Assembly (NCBI GenBank): GCA_028752905.1
Contig: JAQNBH010000010.1
Span: forward strand, 22,205,070 to 22,269,069
DNA length: 64,000 nt
DNA from: Cladorhizidae sp. MBARI D1340-BT2
Taxonomy: Eukaryota; Porifera; Demospongiae; Poecilosclerida; Cladorhizidae
Reading direction: 5' to 3'
In this document: positions 45,433 to 57,235 of the stretch, piece by piece
How the letters are laid out: each line of letters begins with the position of its first letter
Numbering within the stretch: the stretch's first letter is position 1
Program-made: the position numbers and the translations under genes
The notes under the pieces: model-generated
Told to the model about the DNA's origin: nothing
Seen by the model: the letters and a program-made list of their open reading frames with translations, nothing else
Databases searched by the model: none

Positions 45433-45839
45433 CAGTGGAACCTCTGAATAGTGGACAATTTTGGACATACTTCTTTGTCCATTATTCGGAGGTTGTCCTT
45501 TATTGAAAGGCTTCTTTATTAACCTTATTCTCTCTGTTGTAGTTCATGCAGACACCAGCATAAAACATTATCATTATCTTAGTTTTGTAGGTCATGCAGA
45601 CACCAGTATAAAACATTGTACATTCTTAGTTTATTCTGTATTTATATATGGTAGTTTGTGTGACACGGACAGTGTGTCTAGAAGCAACTTTGTCAAATAA
45701 TGAACTTGCAAAAGTAGCTTCATCACAGCTCTCTAGAAAATATTTAACACCTTCCAGTGACTCAAGTGCTACTTTAATTTTGGGGGAGGTATCTCATTTT
45801 CTTCATCAGATTGATTTTCGTCAATATCTTCTGGTTCAA

Positions 45840-46490
45840 CTAAAACGTTTTAAGAAGTTTTCGTCCCATGTCATCATCAATGTCAGTACAAACAGGGAGG
45901 CCATTGTCTCCATTCATGTACTCTTCAGCTGAACAACTGTCAGCAATACCCATTGTCTTAGAAATCAATGCTAGTATTTCATGGGCTGTATCGAGATTAT
46001 GAAATGGGCCAAACCCACGATCAGGGAGTGTTTTCCAAAAGCATCCAGTCTCATCTAGATTATAAATGTCTACCTTTTTATATCCTTTCAATAATCTCAG
46101 GCAGCCTCTTCTTCCAGGACGTGATGGTCTCCCCTCATACATGACCAGATTCACCACTGAGAACCACTTCTTATATTGTACCACTTGGTTCCTTTGAATT
46201 CTGCCTGCCTAAACTGCAGCAATTTCTCTGTCCTTCTCGGCAAGTTGAGGTCCACTTGGGTAAATGTTCTTGGAACAGGCCGTCGCATACCATTGGTAAA
46301 ATGCATTCACATCAGAATACTCTGAAACTGCTAGTTGATGCATTATATTCATACATGGCTAAGATACTCTCACTTTTCCTCAATATATCTGAAATTTGTG
46401 TCTTACTACAACTAAACGTTTTTCCAATGTCATTCCAGGATGCCTTTGTTTTCATTGATTACATCCACCTTCTTTTCTGTGAATAGAAGA
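45840..46490 (-). pseudogene. pogo/Tigger transposase, degraded
   Basis: At 46480-46330 the reading SWNDIGKTFSCSKTQISDIL and RKSESILAMYEYN resembles the N-terminal helix-turn-helix of CENP-B/pogo proteins. At 46070-45980 KVDIYNLDETGCFWKTLPD is the first catalytic-Asp block of the DDE_1 superfamily (usual form YNxDETGLF). Only these two regions are clear. Stops and frame changes separate them and the rest of the DDE core is lost. Confidence 0.78.
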
Positions 46491-46589
46491 TGTCATTACA
46501 AGACTTCAGCAGCTTGCCTATAGATTAACTTCACTCAAGACATCCGACTCAAAGAACTGTCACATGAGATGACTAGATTCTCTAGCTAG

Positions 46590-46950
46590 ATGGCCTCTCA
46601 GCCAGTAGGCAGTGACTTGAGTGTAGCAGAAGTACGCTCATACATCTGAGGCAATCATGTCTATAAAGAAGTATGGACTCCTTTCATTAGAGAAGTATTG
46701 CTTCTCAGAAGAGAAACTAATAGTTGTGACCAATCTGCTGTTGCAGTGATGGGAGAGGGTGTTGTTGTTGGCCACATTACCTACAATATTGCGTGTCTGT
46801 CATCTCTAAGTTTCTGAGAGGGAGCTTCAATAAAGGCTCTGTTGAGGAAACTGTTGACAGAATCAACAGAGGAGCTGGATATGGTTTGGAGATCCATTTT
46901 ACATACCATTTTTGGAACCAAGCCTTACACTGACATCGAGTGACAGACAA
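46590..46950 (+). pseudogene. HIRAN-like domain fragment
   Basis: MASQPVGSDLSVAEVRSYI, a TGA at 46647-46649, GNHVYKEVWTPFIREVLLL, SCDQSAVAVMGEGVVVGHI, TYNIACLSS, then in another frame NRGAGYGLEIHFTYHFW. 'G-x-x-x-Y-x-x-W', 'D-x-x-A-V-A-V', 'V-G-H-x-x' and 'G-L-E-I-x-x-x-Y' are the pattern of HIRAN-type modules seen in multi-copy sponge and cnidarian proteins. I infer membership by pattern only. It lies inside the pogo element, in the opposite orientation to its transposase, so it is either cargo or a nested insertion. Confidence 0.6.
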
Positions 46951-47083
46951 AAATTAGTTTCTACATGCAAATGGACTTCTGTAGCTAGGCCTATCTGCTA
47001 TATAGCTTCTTGTTGTTTTGACCATGGCGGTAATAATTTTTCAATTATTCTTTCCTCATTTTACTGTCATTATTCTTATTCTT

Positions 47084-47200
47084 AATGAACTCTCAGTTGA
47101 CTTAACATTAAAATCACCTTCTCAATAATCAACTCCAAATTGTATTCACTCGATATTTCGACTAAATGCTTTACCCTTCATCAGGAATAATGACGCTAAG
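47084..47200 (-). repeat. dispersed repeat H, copy 2
   Basis: AATGAACTCTCAGTTGAC, TTCTCAATAATCAACTCC, then on the minus strand CTGATGA (47184-47178), a possible stem and GAAA (47159-47156). This copy lacks the inverted extension of copies 1 and 4, so it may show the simpler form of the repeat. Confidence 0.8.
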
Positions 47201-47504
47201 GCTTGCATGAGCCTGCTGTATACTGGTAGCTAGCTAACACTTATCAATTAAAAAAAATTGTACTGCACTGGGGTGCGACAATGCATCTGGCCACACCCAC
47301 TACCATGCCCAATAGAGGAGTTGCTTCATATTTGAAAATTTATTCGGTGCCTGGTTGCTGTCCATTGTTCAGAATTGGGAGGTTGTCCGCTATTCGGGGG
47401 CTTTCTAAAGCACTATTCCTATGGAAATATGCAGCGGTGCATGCCTCTGCCCATTATATGGTGGTTGTCTACTATTGGGAGTGTCCGTTATGAAGGTTCC
47501 ACTG

Positions 47505-50285
47505 TATATATATATATACATTTATTATTATCATCGTCATCATCATCACTATGAATTAATTATATATTTTTCTCAAAATGACATGCAAAGGCTAACACGA
47601 CATACATTTTAAAATGAGTTTTGTGTTATAGATGGTCGTTGCTAAAGTTCTGGTTGCTTTCCTGGAAGATAGCCACTGGATGTATTATACCATGCTATGT
47701 TGTCAAGATCGCGGATGATCATCACCCCCCCCTCACCCACCCACCACCAAAACTCACATCTCGGCTAAAACTTACATTTTCTTATATACCGGTAGTTGCC
47801 TAATAAAGTGCTTTCAGATGATAATTCATTTTCTAGTATTTATGTCTCTATTGAGAGTGTAGTAGCACTTCCTATATTGTTTTAACCACCATTTCAAAAT
47901 GAGGTCTTTGCTAGCATCTTCCTCATTTCCACTTCAATATTTTGAAGCAAAAGGGGACATTAAAAAATGCACTGGCCATATAGAGTGGTTTTGGATTCTC
48001 GGCTAAGCATTTCAGTTCCTAGCTGGTATGAGTGCAGCTTCAAATGTGTAGTGTCTGTGTGAGTAAATGATTTCTCCACCGCGAGCAATTTCTGGCCACA
48101 TCATCATCTAAACCCACATCACTATGTAGAAACGTCTCAATAGGTATATAACTTTGAAGACCTTTTGAGACAGGCACTCGAATGGGTGATTGAGCAGAAG
48201 GCTGTGGGGTGTAACTCTTAGTCAGCCAGTCAGGTGGATTGGCTAACTTCATTGACAATCACTTTGGTAGGAACCTTCCCAGACTCCTTCCTAAGTTCTT
48301 CCCTGTCCTCAATTCCATTTGACTGGCTGGTATTCCAGTGCTATCTCTCATAGAGCCTATTCTGGCAGTTGGATCGAGGAAGTTACTTGCAGCATGGCAT
48401 CATCATCCTCTCCAAAGGACAAAACAACAATTTACCAAGCACCGGTTTGACATTCTCTATATAGTCACTTTACCCTCTTCCCATGAGCTTCTCGGAAGCC
48501 CCCAAATGCTCATGTTTACCACCCCCAGTAAAAGCACATTGCAAAATTATGAGCCACTGGAAAGGACATTGACCTCATCCTTTCACCCATCTCTTAGAGT
48601 TAAAAAAGATGAGTTCCTACGCGTATTTCTAGCTCGATTAGTGGTGCTACCCATTGGAAGGATCCTCAGATTTTGTTAGGCATGTTCCTTCCTGGGATGT
48701 GGTGTCGGAAAGGAAAAATAAAATGGCAGTTCTACCATGGAGCTTATAGATTGCCACATATTCTCCAAGGACATAGCTACTACCTCAGCACAAATTCTAA
48801 CAAGGTGTGGCAGCTTCATCAATGTGCTGAAATTCCTGGACATGGGTAGCACACATTGGTTTGCTCACTGAGCAGGGCAATCAATCTCTATGTACTTTAA
48901 GAGCTTCAGCTTGCCACACCTGGATTTGTTGCTTTTGAAAGATGGTTGGTTTACAATGGCAACGAGATCCATGGCCTTTGCTTTTTGACATGACGTTGTT
49001 ACTGTCTTTTCTTTCTCCACAATAGAATGCATAGCCACACAGCCTCATCCATCTCTGCCGGACTTTGACCCACATTTTGCAACAGTTTGAATGTATTTCC
49101 ACACAACACTCATCACTATAGAGGTGTCAACTGCACAGTGTGTGTACTGCAGAGGACAGAACATGATTAACCCAAAGGTTGTCCATACACATCAGTCACT
49201 AAGTCTAGCTGAACATTGTAGTAGCTGTGATAGAAGAGGGGTTTCTATATTCAGTCTTGATGAACACAGAGTAGGCATCATATAACTCAAGAAGCTATTT
49301 TTTTAATCCAATGTCTCTAGCTGCTTACTATAGTCCGAAGGGATATTGGATAGGTGAAGGATCTGTGCAAAAATACTCCTAAGGCAGCAGGAGTCACTGT
49401 GCTGATACCTGCAGCTTTCAAGACAAGCAAGTGGCATGGCAGATCCATCTCACCATTCAAAGACCCACACCATGTCCCTGGTTTGGCATTAAAATTACAA
49501 ATTAAATTCACCAGGCATATATGTTGTTTTTACCGCTAACACACCTACAAGATCATGTTAACAGTTGTACATTTTCCACATTTACAAGATGGTGGAGACT
49601 CCATCAGGTAAATGCTTAGAAGTAGTGCCATGAGTCCTGAAAAAAATCATGTGTGCATAGAATGCTCTTTTAGCTACATCTGCTGCTGGATCTGAGTCCA
49701 AACAGCTGTGTATATGCTTGCTAAATACAGTACCCTGGTCCATCATTGAGAAGTAGGCATGCACAGGTACCAAGGCATCATAGAACACTGGAATCACACC
49801 CTAGCCTATTGACCTTTTGGTCAACAGTTAATGCAGAGCTGGGAGATTGTGGAATATTAATGGTGCAGGGGCTTTCAGCTGTTGTGCAGGCGTTAAAGAA
49901 TAATAGGATTACTGGCAAAAAGTACAGAGAAGCCATACAGGTTAAGACTAGGAGCACTTGTCAAGTTGGCTTTCTGAAAGTGCGGTTGCCCAGCAATGAA
50001 TTAGTATGATATCTAAACACTCCTGGAGAGCTGCAGGATGAGAATGGAGCAGAGCCATAGATCTGCTTTGGTCTATCTCCATGCATATCATAGATAGGTT
50101 TGAATTCAAGAACATAGAACCTTAGTTATAGCTACTTCCTTGAACAACTGCCAAATGGTGGAAGACCCAAGCAACCCTTCCTCTGTGTGAAGAGCTTCAG
50201 ATGGTCCCATCCAATACAGTGACAACATAGATTAATTATAAGATATGCATGCTGTAGATGTAGTTATCTTTACTATGGACTAGTC
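47505..50285. other. intergenic, worn element likely but not identified
   Basis: Several minus-strand patches look like eroded coding sequence, such as 49582-49797 (MDQGTVFSKHIHSCLDSDPA and AADVAKRAFYAHMIFFRTHG), 48881-49102 and 48040-48258. They face the same way as the DNA polymerase remnant at 50290-50793, so they may belong to the same large element. No family was recognised for them. Confidence 0.35.
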
Positions 50286-50289
50286 TATA

Positions 50290-50793
50290 TCTATTTCATT
50301 CTGGTCTCAAAGTGGGTTTCATTGTAATTAACGTGTCAGATGTGTTTCCAGACTGCACACTTCTTAACAGCCTTAGCCTTCAGCATTTCTGCCCCTTTCA
50401 CAAGGAAGGTGCTGTGCCTTTGGTGACAAAGTCTTGATGGATCTGTGTTCACTCTCCATACTCCATTTTTTAAGTTCTTGTACTACCAATCATGTATCAT
50501 ATATTTTGAAAGGTCTAGGATGGCCACCACTACATAGACAGCAATTGAAAAGCAGTCTAGTCTTTAGGATGTGAATGGCAGCTAGGTCTTCATTAACTGT
50601 GAGGAAAGGTGGGCTTTGCTATAATCCTGCAGAGTTTGTCTTTCTCACTTGTGTGCACCAGCCTGACATTGACAATTTTCCAGAGATTCTTCATTGGCTT
50701 TCCAAGCTCATAATTTTGAACAACTTGTGCTTGAATATGATCTTGGCTTGTTTGAGGAACTCTGTGTTCCTTTGAACGAAGGGCAACATCCAA
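50290..50793 (-). pseudogene. family-B DNA polymerase fragment (Polinton-like)
   Basis: Minus strand: GKPMKNLWKIVNVRLVHTSE then DKLCRIIAKPTF (50700-50600). A frame later come FLTVNEDLAAIHILKTRLLF and YVVVAILDLSKYMIHDW (to about 50460), and near 50320 VNYNETHFETRM. The run 'GKxMxNLxxxVxVxLV...K..KLIAKP.F....NEDLxAxH......YVG.xILDLSK.xMYDF' is the signature of protein-primed DNA polymerase B (DNA_pol_B_2), typical of Polinton/Maverick elements. Catalytic motifs upstream are not visible and many stops intervene, so it is an old relic. Confidence 0.75.
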
Positions 50794-51159
50794 GGAATTT
50801 TATAAACACAGGATATGGTGAATCATCTTGAAGAGAGTCTGAAGGCATGTGGTTTTGTTAGAGAGTAACACATCTCATCCTGATAAATGTAGGCAATACA
50901 ATATGCTTTATAATTGTTTTGCCATATCCACACGTTTTTTTTTTGGAACTGCAGGTTGGAATATATGAAATGACCACAAACCCAGTTACAAATGCTACTT
51001 TTCAGCATCAAGTCCCAAGTGGCTATAATAACTGTGATTGATAGTGCAATGTAAACAGGGAAGTCGATTTATGTCGCATGAATGGGGACTACCTTGTGGT
51101 TACCACTTTAGAGCTTCATAGATTCTGCACACTTTACTGTACAACTTGCAAAAGGTAGC
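50794..51159. other. upstream part of the polymerase relic, unresolved
   Basis: Should hold the earlier polymerase motifs if the element were complete, but no frame is convincing. A T run lies at 50936-50944. Confidence 0.35.
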
Positions 51160-51640
51160 TCTCTGTGCTACTTATAACTATGCCAAAGTGAAATGCAACA
51201 AAATTTGGGGTACCTCAAAATCTGAATGTCTGCTTGCTGCAGTTGTGGTTCCTCATTGGTAGTAGTGCTCTCAGTTGAAACAATTAGTACTGTAGAGAGA
51301 GGATAAAGGAGGTAGAGAGTCCTACTTTACCAAAAAAATTGTGTTTCACGATGAAGTGGGTGCTGAAAATAATTTTTTCCCTGTCGCAGGATAATTGATT
51401 TTCAGTGCACAGGCTTGCCTAATTTGTCACATTTAATGAATACATCATTTTGTTTGCTCTATATAGCCACATATAACAATTTGGTTGTTAACATACTTTC
51501 CAATCAGGAACCACAATTGCAGCAGTTAAGGCACTCAGATTTTGAGGTATCCCACTTTTCTTGCAGATAACATTGGCATAGTTACACCTATGCAACAATT
51601 TTTTGTATGAAAAGTGAGCACCCAGGGAGATCTGTCTTTT
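51160..51640. repeat. inverted repeat, arms about 100 bp
   Basis: 51172-51270 (+) and 51500-51610 (-) share AACTATGCCAA, TACCTCAAAATCTGA and TGCAGTTGTGGTTCCT. Both arms translate to similar peptides on opposite strands (C-N-Y-A-x-V-x-C-x-K..., VVVP). The spacer is about 230 bp. It could be the ends of an element or a head-to-head duplication of a coding fragment. Confidence 0.75.
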
Positions 51641-51667
51641 TAGCTTGATCATACAGTTAATTATCAT

Positions 51668-51745
51668 CTCATTATTCCTGATGAAGGCAGTCGAAACTCG
51701 GAGAGAATACAATTTGAAGTTGATTATTGAGAAGGTTATCTGTAA
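51668..51745 (+). repeat. dispersed repeat H, copy 3 (shortened)
   Basis: CTGATGAAGGCAGTCGAAAC at 51678 and TTGATTATTGAGAAGGTTA. The loop part AGAGCATCTA present in the other copies is deleted, which abolishes the putative stem. It runs into an ATA microsatellite. Confidence 0.8.
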
Positions 51746-52308
51746 TAATAATAATAATAAAATAATAATAATTTTATATTTTTTATTGTGTCTCTATTTG
51801 TTACATTAGATAATTGAAAATTAATTGTTAATGAACTTACCGATAATATCATATTTATATTATTATTAATATTATTTTGTTGTTGTTGTTGTTATTATTG
51901 CTGTTATTATTGTTATTGTTTTTTTTGTTGTTGTTGTTATTATTTATTATTACTATTATTACTATTGTTATTATTGTTAATGTCATTATTGTTGTTGTTG
52001 TTATTGTTGTTGTTGATATTGCTATTGTTATTGTTATTGTTATTATTGTTAGTATTATTATTACTATTATTATTACTTTTATTATTACTAGTATTATTAT
52101 TACTAGGTAGTATTATTAATAATTTTATTACTATTATTAATATTATTATTACTATTATTATCACTATTATTACTATTATTATTATTACTATAATTATTAA
52201 TATTATTATTACTATTATTGTTACTATGATTATTACTTATTATTATTTGATTTTTTAACAGAATTTATGTTAAGTTTTAGACTGTGTGCAAATGAATGAA
52301 TGAATGAA

Positions 52309-52347
<39 letters not shown>

Positions 52348-52400
52348 TTTAATAATAGTAGTTATAACAATAATAATAATAATAATAAATATCAACCACT
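51746..52400. repeat. ATT/GTT/ATA microsatellite block
   Basis: Interrupted ATT, GTT and ACT trinucleotides at 51845-52250 and ATA runs at 51749-51772 and 52312-52388, with a GAAT tetranucleotide run at 52288-52312. Open frames within it are repeat artefacts. Confidence 0.95.
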
Positions 52401-52854
52401 AATAAAATAAAAAAGTATTTAAAATACGTAACAATATTAAACAACAAAATGATAATAATTATAATTATTACTATTATGATTACTACGACCGACTATTCAT
52501 ATCTTTGCACATATGGTCTAGCCCATTCAAGCTTTCTAATTAAATGTTTTTCTTGTGGACCTGCCAGTTTGGAATACATGAAATTACTCCACACAAACTA
52601 TGTCACGAATATAACTTTCCATGATAGTGCTGTCATCAGGACAATTGTGTGGAAAATTATGATCCCGCTGGATCAAATTACGTGGAATTTGGGTCCTATC
52701 AAGCTATGTACAGATATATGTCAGGATGCTCATGTATAAATGCATATATAATTTTATGATTATTTGTTTCTAAATTTAAATCCTGATTTTATTACTCATT
52801 AGCACAATAATAATAACAGTAGCAATTGCCGTAGTATATAGATAGCCAGAGTTT
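52401..52854. other. AT-rich spacer, nothing recognised
   Basis: The open frame at 52449-52739 (+) starts in low-complexity sequence and has no recognisable domain. Confidence 0.4.
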
Positions 52855-53430
52855 TTAAGCTGAAAAGGAAGTTTGGGGGGGAAGGAGCATTGGAGATAGT
52901 AGACTCAAGTACGACATGGAGGAATTGTGTAAGGGATATTCATAAGGAAGAGTGGTGGGAAGAAGTAGGATGGAAATCAAGTCACAAGTGGTATAAGATA
53001 GCTAAAGAAGAGTTTGGACATGAAAGATATGTTAGAGTATTCAGTATAACAGAGGGGATGTGAGGCTGAGATTTAGGTTTAAGGACAGCACAGTGGGACT
53101 CTTGGGTTACAAGGTGTGGTGTGGTATGTGCCGGGATGATAGATGTGATCTATATATATATGTGATGAAAGATGTTGTGCATTTCTTGTTGTTTACTGTG
53201 GGGAGTTTCTGGTAATCGAGAAAGATTATTGGATATGGTTGATGGCATTGATGGGTCTGAATAGTAGGTGATAGAATGGAGAAATGAAGATGAAGAAGGG
53301 AGAGTGGGCCTTATGTTGGGTTGATCAGTAGCAGGGGTGAAGGAAGATGTATTGGATAGGGTAGACAGAATTGTAATGGGAAATGTGCTCAAATGGCGGG
53401 AGCAGAGGAAATACTTAATGTTTGGCACCT
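52855..53430 (+). pseudogene. LINE ORF2 C-terminal fragment, plus strand
   Basis: Reads LEIVDSSTTWRNCVRDIHKE, EWWEEVGWKSSHKWYKIAKE and, after breaks, a CWYC/ICDERCCAFLVV-type Cys cluster and VIEKDYWIWLMALM. These match, in the same order, the C-terminal part of the minus-strand LINE at 54436-57050. Only the 3' end is present, the usual 5' truncation of LINE copies. Confidence 0.7.
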
Positions 53431-54435
53431 AGGGTCCTATATTTTTGGCACCTTCCCCCCATCCCCACACATCGTCATCCCCAAACAAACTCTTTGTAAT
53501 TCATTATTCAGCTGTATTATTCATGTTGTTGTTTTCTAGTAGTCATTGTCATTTTTGTTTGTATGTACTTAGTGATGGCCTATCTCAAGGCTCAACAGAA
53601 CCATTAAATTATTATTGTAGCTACCTGTGAAAAGTCAATTTTCTTGTCAAAAACTTCACATCATCCACTTCAAACTTCTTGGGTTTTTTCCCGTGATTGT
53701 GCAACAAATCTTTTCAGGTCTCATACAGATGCTCCATGAGCTTGGTGTCAGTGGTGATCCCTGGTTGGGTTGTCTGTACCAAATGAGACTCATGTGAGCT
53801 TGCCATCCACCACGTGTGCCATGCCGTGGTACGTGAACCAGTTGTGGCGGATCGTTGGAACTGAGTGAGTGATTCATTCTTACTAAGAAACTCTCTAATT
53901 TAATGTTGTTTCATGATGAAGGCTCTAGCCAAGTTACGTTGAAGTTATAGTAATAATAAATTTAAAATTTTATAATAACGTCAAGAATAATGCATTTACT
54001 ACTAAAAATTTTAAAAAATTACAGAAATATTTTGGTTTCAAGTTAGGTTCACCCAGTAGCCAGGTCTAAAATCTTGATTCAACCCTCACACTCTGCTGAT
54101 GTGTCCTCAGTTCCTTCTGTCTTGTAAGATGGTGGCTTCCTCGCACAAAATATGATTTCCATTGTCCCTTGCATGTTCAGCAACTACAGATTTCTCTTTA
54201 GCACACTTTTTACATGTTTATTCATTCTGGTATCTTGTACTGCCCACAGCTAAGAGATGCGGTGCACAATGCATGAGTGCATACTTGATAAATTTCCCAG
54301 AATCTTTGACGTATGTACTCGTATTGCCAGCGGGGGTGATATCAACTGTACTATGAAATATACAATGTTGCCATATAAATTGGTGGTAGGTTTATGCATC
54401 TTAGGGAGCCTACCAAAGAAAAAAACATGAATTAA
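53431..54435. other. spacer between the two LINE relics
   Basis: AT-rich. Open frames (53445-53630, 53656-53877, 54162-54356) show no domain. Confidence 0.45.
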
Positions 54436-57050
54436 ATGATGACAACACGAAAGTTTGTTTTGGGATTGGGACCCTTGAGCACATTTCCCATAACAATCCT
54501 ACCCAAAACCTCTTTCTTCGCTCTTGCTACTGACCCAACATTACGCTTACTCTCCCTTCATCATCTTCATTTCTACATTCTATCAACCACTCACCAGACT
54601 TCATTGCCCTCGACCATATCCAATAATCTTCCTCGATCACCAGCAAACTCCCAACAATACAACAAGAAATGCAAAATTCCTTCCACAACAACTTCATCAC
54701 ATAGCTCACATCTACTGTCCTGACACATACCATGCACACCTCTCCTTGTCACCAAAGAGTGTCACTGATGCCGTCTCCTTAACCTAAATCTCAGCTTTAC
54801 CTCCCCTGTGTTACTGAATCCTCTCACATATCTTTCTTGTCCAAAGTCTTCTTTAGCCACTTGAGGCTGGATTTCCCTCCCACTTCATCTCGCCATTCTT
54901 CCTTATGAATATCTCTTACACAATTCCTCCATATCTCATGTGAGCCTACTATCTCCAACTCTCCTCCCCCCCCCCCCCCCCCCCCCCCCCCCAACACACA
55001 CACACACACACATAGGCCACACACTTCCTTTTTTAACACACAAAATTCTGCCCCACCAACCATGACAGTCACTTAACAGTGCCACAACTTTTTTCCACTA
55101 GCCTATCTTCACTCATTTTCTGCAACCTCCATCCAAATAACACTTTCTTTCATCCCTTATCTCCTCCAGCCCAGGTCACTTCTTACTGCAACCACTGCAA
55201 CTGTCTCACTCCCTCCAACCAATTTTGTACCAATGTTCTCTTAAATTCTTTCCAAATTCTTATAGGCTTCCTTCTCTCCTGTCAACCACACTTCAGATGC
55301 ATGTTCTAGACATGGCCTAGCTAGTAACTTCCTTATTAGTTTACCTTTATCCATGTCCATCTCTCCATTCACCCTGCTCATAAATTATAAACATATTTAT
55401 GCCCTCCATTTCTCTGCCTTTCCCCTCATCTTCTCCAAATGAATATTTCCTCTCATCCCCCTGTCAAACCATACTCCAAGATATTTGAAGTCTTACACAT
55501 TGTCTCATCAGGCCTCCACTCAGAAACAATTGGTCCCATCTCCACCTAAAACCACACTCAACTGAACTCCTTCATACATGCTTTGCACACATTGACAAAT
55601 TCTTCCTGAACTCTGTACCCTCTCATCTTCATCCACAACCCATAGTCTCACATGCCTTGCTTACATCCACAAATGTCAGAAATGTTGCAACACACCTCAA
55701 CACTAGAAACTGGTCAGCACAACCATTCCCTGGCCTAATTCCACTCTGACCCTCCATTAGTTATTGCTTCTCTGCAAACCTACTCAGCATACCTGCCAAT
55801 ACTCTTGTCATCACTTTTGCCACTCAACTCTCCAGAGCTATCCTCTATAATTACCAGCCATCATCCCCAGCTTTAAAGAGTGGCAGAATATAATTGTCAC
55901 CAATCTTCTGGCCAGTACTTAGATCCCTTCACCAAATTAACTATAACACTTCTACCATCCTATTCCCACCATACTTCAACAATGTCATTAGGACCAGGAG
56001 TCTTGCCCCTCTTCAAACCCTGTGCATCTCCTGGAACCCTACAAGACACCATTCAGTTCACTTCTTTAGTCCTAGACTCAAGGTTGTCAATTGGAACATC
56101 TTTCCCTAACCTGGACACACTCCCAAATCCTTTCCAATGCTTGGCCAAAACCTCCTACCTCTTCTTCACTACAACCCCATTTTCCTCTCTCACACTCTGA
56201 ATTTGACAATGTTTCTTCTTCCCCTTCAAATCCACACAAAATAACTTACACCTAGTCCCTCCTTTCTCTTTAATCTTTTTTATTGTAGCCTTCCTCAGTC
56301 TCTTCTTAACTACTTCACATGTCTTCTTGCACTTATATATTCCTCCCATTAGGATATTTTTCATGCTTGGATGGCTACTTCAACCTAATGAGACCACCAG
56401 CCCTTAGATCTGTCTGCTACCCTGTACCCAACTTTTTTGTACAGCTTCTGTCCTTTCTCATCCCTAGTACTTCCGAACATTCCTCACATCCACTGAAACC
56501 CTCGATCACCACCTGTTGGTATTCTTCCCATTCCATCATACCATCAACTTGCCATTTAAAACGTGGAGTACTTGTTCCTCCAATCTCTCTTAACTCATGA
56601 CATAACATATTAACCCAGATGATGTTCTCCCCTGTCCTCAGTCACCATCATGCTAACCTCTTTGAAAGTAAGATATAATCAAACACTGACCTGTCTACCT
56701 AGTCCACCTTCCACTAAACTGTGATGACCTATTCCCCACATGCAAATTGCACACTCCAACCAGAACAATCTCCTACTGTTCCTGTTAGGGTGACTGCTCT
56801 GACCCTAACCGTTTGAGGGCATTAAAATCATCCACCAGAAGTATGTACCTCACAACCTGCTTCCTGATAATCTGCCACCCAAGTTTTTATCACCTCAAAC
56901 AACTTTTCTGATTCTTACCCTTCACCCCTTCCAGGTTAACACACACCATATCCACAATAACATTATTGCCCACCTCTGGTTTCAATTTCACCCACACACT
57001 TTCTTCCATCCTCAGTCACAGCCTAGACCTGATAATTATGTTCTACCTAA
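54436..57050 (-). pseudogene. LINE relic, minus strand, heavily mutated
   Basis: From high to low coordinates: LLVDDFNALKR near 56840 (endonuclease-type 'DFN'), reverse-transcriptase patches near 55870-55650 (SGIRARECLC in place of the usual G-x-R-P-G-R-x-x-x-D, and CNISDICGCKQGM), then the C-terminal region WRNCVRDIHKEEWRDEVGG, ISCCIVGSLLVIEEDYWIW, shared with 52855-53430. Dozens of stops. It is much older than the LINE at 5229-8288 and of a different family; its coding strand is purine-rich, giving long CT-rich runs on the plus strand. Confidence 0.68.
54965..55012. repeat. poly-C tract followed by a CA run
   Basis: A C run of more than 25 bases directly followed by ACACACACACACACACAC inside the LINE relic. 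Confidence 0.97.
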
Positions 57051-57101
57051 CTATATAGCCACCCTACTCCACCATATGCATGCTTGCCTTCTATAACATT
57101 G

Positions 57102-57235
57102 TACCCATATCAATCATATCCAGGTATCCTATTGTACCCATACCAATCATATCCAGGTATCCTATTGTACCCATACCAGTCATATCCAGTATCCTGTTGT
57201 ACGCACAACATTTATATCTAGGTATCTCAACCTCA
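57102..57235 (+). repeat. tandem repeat, unit about 40 bp
   Basis: Three to four units of GTACCCATACCAATCATATC plus CAGGTATCCTATT. The last unit is diverged. Confidence 0.9.

Larger units (their letters stand above)
45433..47504 (-). mobile_element. pogo/Tigger-like DNA transposon
   Basis: TA then CAGTGGAACCTCTGAATAGT at the left. The right end, read inward, is TA then CAGTGGAACCTTCATAAC. TA target duplication and CAGTGGAACC ends are those of pogo/Tigger elements of the Tc1/mariner superfamily. Both subterminal regions repeat GTCCATTATTCGGAGGTTGT-like motifs. A minus-strand transposase remnant, a plus-strand HIRAN-like fragment (46590) and a copy of repeat H (47084) lie inside. Confidence 0.82.

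Noticed and set aside
45461..45932. Plus-strand frames at the left of the pogo element
   Set aside because: They lie in TIR-proximal repeats and antisense to the transposase.
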